Below, piece by piece: positions 61,495 through 64,000 of a stretch of DNA of 64,000 nucleotides. A program made the position numbers and the translations under genes. The notes under the pieces were generated by a model. It was given only the letters and a program-made list of their open reading frames with translations, did not search any database and was not told where the DNA came from. Within the stretch, counting starts at the first letter, position 1; each line of letters starts with the position of its first letter. Source of the stretch: Bryobacterales bacterium (lineage in GTDB: Bacteria; Acidobacteriota; Terriglobia; Bryobacterales; Bryobacteraceae); assembly GCA_019261985.1 (NCBI GenBank), contig JAFAQY010000109.1, positions 62,001 to 126,000 of the forward strand, written 5' to 3'.

Positions 61495-62625
61495 TCAAGG
61501 CTTCCCGATCGCGCACAGAGGATCGCCTACCACGATGTTCTGCCAGCTCAAACGCGGGATCGACAAATAGTAGCTCTCGGCGAGATTGCGTCCATGATAA
61601 TACGCGGGCAGCAAAATGTCCGGGCGCGGCGTCATTCCAAGGTAGGGCTCATAGACGTGGCCGGAGGCGCCCGTTGCGCCTTCCTGAATATAATCGGCCG
61701 TCAGCGACTGCGGACTGCCGAAGAAAAATCGCTCCTTCGACTTCCAGTCGCTCAGCGACCAGTCCGCCGGCGGGCGCTGGAAAGTGCGGGCGTTGGTGGA
61801 GACGAACTCGGTCATGATCGCGCCCGGAAGCCAGCGGAAGCCCAGAAAACGATTGCGCCGGTGTTGGTCGTTCGATCCCCAGCTCGCATATCCGATCACG
61901 TCCGTTTGATTGTAGATCACCTTCGGCGAGTTATCGAACACAATGCGATCGGAGGGCAGCAAAAGCGATGCTTTCCTCAGCCAGGCATTTCCGGGTGAAT
62001 TGGTTTCGTCGCTCAAATCGATTACGAATTTCCCGCGGTTCGCCGCGCGCAGCGAGTCGTCGATCATCCGCTTCACGGTTTCCACATCGTAGGCCGCCAG
62101 GCGCGTGACCAGGTAGAGCGGAAAGGTGGGATGCGTGAACGGTCCCGCCCGGCCGAAATAAGGATTCTCAAGCGAACCGTCTACTGGATGCGGTTTGTTG
62201 TGGGCCAAATCGAAGTAGAGCGCGGCAAGCTCGCTGTCGACCGAGGCCTGGCTGCCGCCGATGCCCGAACTGCCCTCAATCCGCAGCGGGACGCCGCTGG
62301 TGGTCACGATGTAGAGAATGCTATTGACAAGATTGCCGTCCTTTAAGCAGTGGGAAATCGGTCCCGCGATGTCGCGGTCGTACGTTGCGCGGTCGACATC
62401 CTGCTCGACGCTGGCGCGGAGATGGCAGGCGTTTCGGGGCGGAATATTGCGCCGGCGAAGGTAATATTCGGCGATCTCGCGCGATGGGGGCGAGGCGTCA
62501 TTCACTACCACAAGGACGCTGGCCGGCCCCTGCGCGAAGGCGTTTGGCGCTACACACGCGGCAAGAACGGCAAGCAGGCAACAAGCGGGCAGAGTTGAAG
62601 GCGTACCGTGGGCAGCGGCGTCCAT
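61495..62625 (-). CDS. TIGR03790-family secreted protein
   Basis: 376 residues from ATG 62625 (the frame is open six codons further). Signal peptide around residues 8-32 (CCLLAVLAACVAPNAFA). Landmarks of the TIGR03790 group: VLVVVNDASPPSREIAEYYL, RRRNIPPRNACHLRAS, SILYIVTTSGVPLRIEG, LYLVTRLAAYDVETVKRMID and GATGASGHVYEPYLG near the end. The family is found in Acidobacteria, Planctomycetes and related groups, sometimes with Gingipain-like caspase folds suggested; no function is proven. It is divergent from the CDF transporter. Confidence 0.82.
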   Translation of the reverse strand: MDAAAHGTPSTLPACCLLAVLAACVAPNAFAQGPASVLVVVNDASPPSREIAEYYLRRRNIPPRNACHLRASVEQDVDRATYDRDIAGPISHCLKDGNLVNSILYIVTTSGVPLRIEGSSGIGGSQASVDSELAALYFDLAHNKPHPVDGSLENPYFGRAGPFTHPTFPLYLVTRLAAYDVETVKRMIDDSLRAANRGKFVIDLSDETNSPGNAWLRKASLLLPSDRIVFDNSPKVIYNQTDVIGYASWGSNDQHRRNRFLGFRWLPGAIMTEFVSTNARTFQRPPADWSLSDWKSKERFFFGSPQSLTADYIQEGATGASGHVYEPYLGMTPRPDILLPAYYHGRNLAESYYLSIPRLSWQNIVVGDPLCAIGKP

Positions 62626-62683
62626 CTCGCGCAAGTCTAACAAACCCGTCGTGCCCCGCCCAGCAAAGTTACGATAAGAATAG

Positions 62684-63586
62684 ATGCACGATCATTCACA
62701 CGATCATCCCGGAACCGGAAAGGTGCTGGTTGTGTCCTTGATCCTGACGGTCGCCTTCGTGGTTGGGGAAGTCTTTGCCGGTCTCCATTCCCATAGTTTG
62801 GCGCTGCTTTCGGACGCTGGACATAACCTCACGGACGCCGCCGGTTTGGTGCTGGCCGGCATCGCATACGTTATGCAATCCCGTCCTGGGACTCATACGA
62901 AAACATTCGGCTATCACCGCACCGGCGTGCTAGCCGCATTCGCGAACGCTTTATTGCTCGTCGGCATCGCTGCGGTCCTGTTCTATGAGAGCATCCAGCG
63001 CCTATTGAATCCGCAGCCGGTTGTCGAAAGCGTAATGCTGTGGGTAGCGGCGATTGGCCTTGTGTTGAACGTCGCGATCGCCTGGGGATTGGATAGCGGA
63101 CGCTCGGATCTAAACCTGCGCGCGGCCTGGATTCACATGCTCGGCGACGCCGCGAGCTGCGTCGCGATTATCGTGGGCGCGGTGATCATCAGATACACTG
63201 GCTGGCTCGCGATGGACCCGCTACTGTCGATGCTGATCGCCGCGGTGATCGTCTGGACCGCGTGGGATATTTTGAAGGACTCGCTGAACATACTGCTGGA
63301 GGGCTTGCCGAAGGGGCTTACGCTCGCCGAGGTCACGCAGTCCATCCAGCAGCTTTCCGGCGTTCTCGACGTCCACGATCTCCATATCTGGAGCCTTGGA
63401 TCGCAATCGCATGCACTGAGCTGCCATGTATTAATCGAAAACATGCCTCCCTCCGAGAGCGATTCGATTCTTCGGGATATTAACCGGCTGCTGGGGGGCC
63501 GCTTCCATATCCACCACACGACCATTCAATTCGAGCACATGCGCTGCGCCCTGGCGGATGTCTCCTGCACCGTCACGAAGCGCTGA
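62684..63586 (+). CDS. Cation diffusion facilitator (Zn2+/Co2+ efflux, CzcD-like)
   Basis: 300 residues. A His-rich N-terminus (MHDHSHDHPG), six transmembrane helices and a cytoplasmic metal-binding domain. The transport site is formed by LLSDAGHNLTDA (TM2, HxxxD in the reverse sense DxxxH/D) and WIHMLGDAAS (TM5, HxxxD), the CDF signature for zinc/cobalt. The C-terminal part has DVHDLHIWSLGSQSHALSCH, the ferredoxin-like domain. Exports Zn2+ and related cations using the proton gradient. The TGATG overlap couples it to the cupin gene. Confidence 0.95.
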   Translation: MHDHSHDHPGTGKVLVVSLILTVAFVVGEVFAGLHSHSLALLSDAGHNLTDAAGLVLAGIAYVMQSRPGTHTKTFGYHRTGVLAAFANALLLVGIAAVLFYESIQRLLNPQPVVESVMLWVAAIGLVLNVAIAWGLDSGRSDLNLRAAWIHMLGDAASCVAIIVGAVIIRYTGWLAMDPLLSMLIAAVIVWTAWDILKDSLNILLEGLPKGLTLAEVTQSIQQLSGVLDVHDLHIWSLGSQSHALSCHVLIENMPPSESDSILRDINRLLGGRFHIHHTTIQFEHMRCALADVSCTVTKR

Positions 63587-64000
63587 TGCGATTCCTTCTG
63601 TTAATGCTGGCGCTTCCGGCGCTTGCGCAGGATGTCGTTAAGACAAATCCCGCGGATTACAAGGTCGAGCTGGAGAACCAGTGGGTGCGGGTCTTGCGTG
63701 TGAAGCACGCGCCGCACGCGAAGACGGCGATGCATGAACATCCCGCCAGCGTTGCCGTTTTTTTAACCGACGTGCATGAGCGAGTTACCGGCGCGGATGG
63801 ACAGGTGCGCGAAGTAAATGGCAAAGCGGGCGAAGTGATTTATAACGACGCTGCCCGGCACGAGGAAGAAAACGTTTCCGATCAACCGCTGGAAGCGATC
63901 CTGGTGGAGCTAAAGCCCGGCGCTCCGAAATCCGAGCGGGTTGCATTGGACCCCGTCAAGCTGGATCCCGAGCATCATCTGGTCCCGCTCGAAAACGATC
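63586..64000 (+). CDS. Exported cupin-like protein, 3' end outside window
   Basis: At least 138 residues, cut by the right edge. ATG 63586 overlaps the stop of the transporter gene. Signal peptide MRFLLLMLALPALAQDV, then a cupin beta-barrel segment: ENQWVRVLRVKHAPHAKTAM, HEHPASVAVFLTDVHERVTG (H-x-H and glutamate-like metal ligands of cupin motif 1), and EVIYNDAARHEEENV (second motif). Ligand unknown; co-transcription with a zinc exporter suggests a periplasmic metal-related or detoxification role, but this is inference. Confidence 0.75.
   Translation, partial: MRFLLLMLALPALAQDVVKTNPADYKVELENQWVRVLRVKHAPHAKTAMHEHPASVAVFLTDVHERVTGADGQVREVNGKAGEVIYNDAARHEEENVSDQPLEAILVELKPGAPKSERVALDPVKLDPEHHLVPLEND

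Overview
The window looks like a chromosome segment of an acidobacterium of the Solibacter/Bryobacter type. The taxonomic argument rests on gene families rather than on a marker gene: a secreted NHL-repeat protein with the C-terminal module typical of Solibacter secreted proteins (17530-20259), an ADOP-type duplicated FtsX/MacB permease (22254-24686), a very large Oar-like TonB-dependent receptor with an N-terminal carboxypeptidase-regulatory domain (25234-28893), and a fossil of the secreted 'CRxxDTRN/WPTGQ' family (33513-33907). No rRNA, tRNA, prophage, CRISPR array or biosynthetic cluster was seen.

Layout. 1-7674: exported amidohydrolase (cut by the left edge), endonuclease III, a DUF4231 two-TM protein, a miniature ygiB-ygiC-like pair, a PQQ dehydrogenase with a fused cytochrome c, and Ku. 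7703-15181: a seven-gene drug-efflux operon on the minus strand (TetR, TolC, HlyD, ATPase, ATPase, permease, permease), equivalent to E. coli cecR-ybhGFSR but with ybhF split in two and its own TolC. 15300-17319: a damaged PIN-toxin locus, a GNAT protein and an unknown. 17530-28893: NHL protein, then a 4.8-kb IS21-like element (20275-25102) bounded by inverted repeats and a 5-bp target duplication, with wrecked istA/istB and an intact-looking ADOP permease inside, then the TonB receptor. 28904-35949: small secreted proteins, an orphan hydantoinase B, a leaderless ArsR-AHSA1-DoxX operon, and gamma-glutamyltransferase. 35991-41046: zinc-ribbon microprotein, DinB, KdsD-type isomerase, peroxiredoxin, PpiD-like chaperone, DedA. 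41080-45407: broken VapBC, then dnaK-dnaJ-hspR. 45400-48450: a degraded, repeat-rich stretch with dead genes. 48451-64000: tricorn-like protease, HEAT protein, mqnD, heme A / cytochrome oxidase assembly operon (ctaA, ctaB, sco, DUF420), bacterial eRF1-like protein, DUF4159, PobA, TIGR03790, CDF transporter and a cupin cut by the right edge.

How it fits together. mqnD (futalosine menaquinone route), ctaA/ctaB/sco and the PQQ-cytochrome c dehydrogenase point to a respiring aerobe. HspR at the end of the chaperone operon is the likely repressor of that operon. The strongest genome-scale signal is a family of short palindromic repeats at more than ten places. Stem sequences differ from copy to copy while pairing is kept, and only the central few bases are constant (CTTCAG/CTGAAG, CTTTAG/CTAAAG, or a GCCA/GCTA-type centre). 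Nearly all copies lie within a few to about 40 bases after a stop codon, and in three places they have become part of a protein's N- or C-terminus. At least three toxin-antitoxin-like loci and several small secreted-protein genes are frameshifted, so the accessory parts of this region are decaying. All calls come from reading the sequence; no database search was run.
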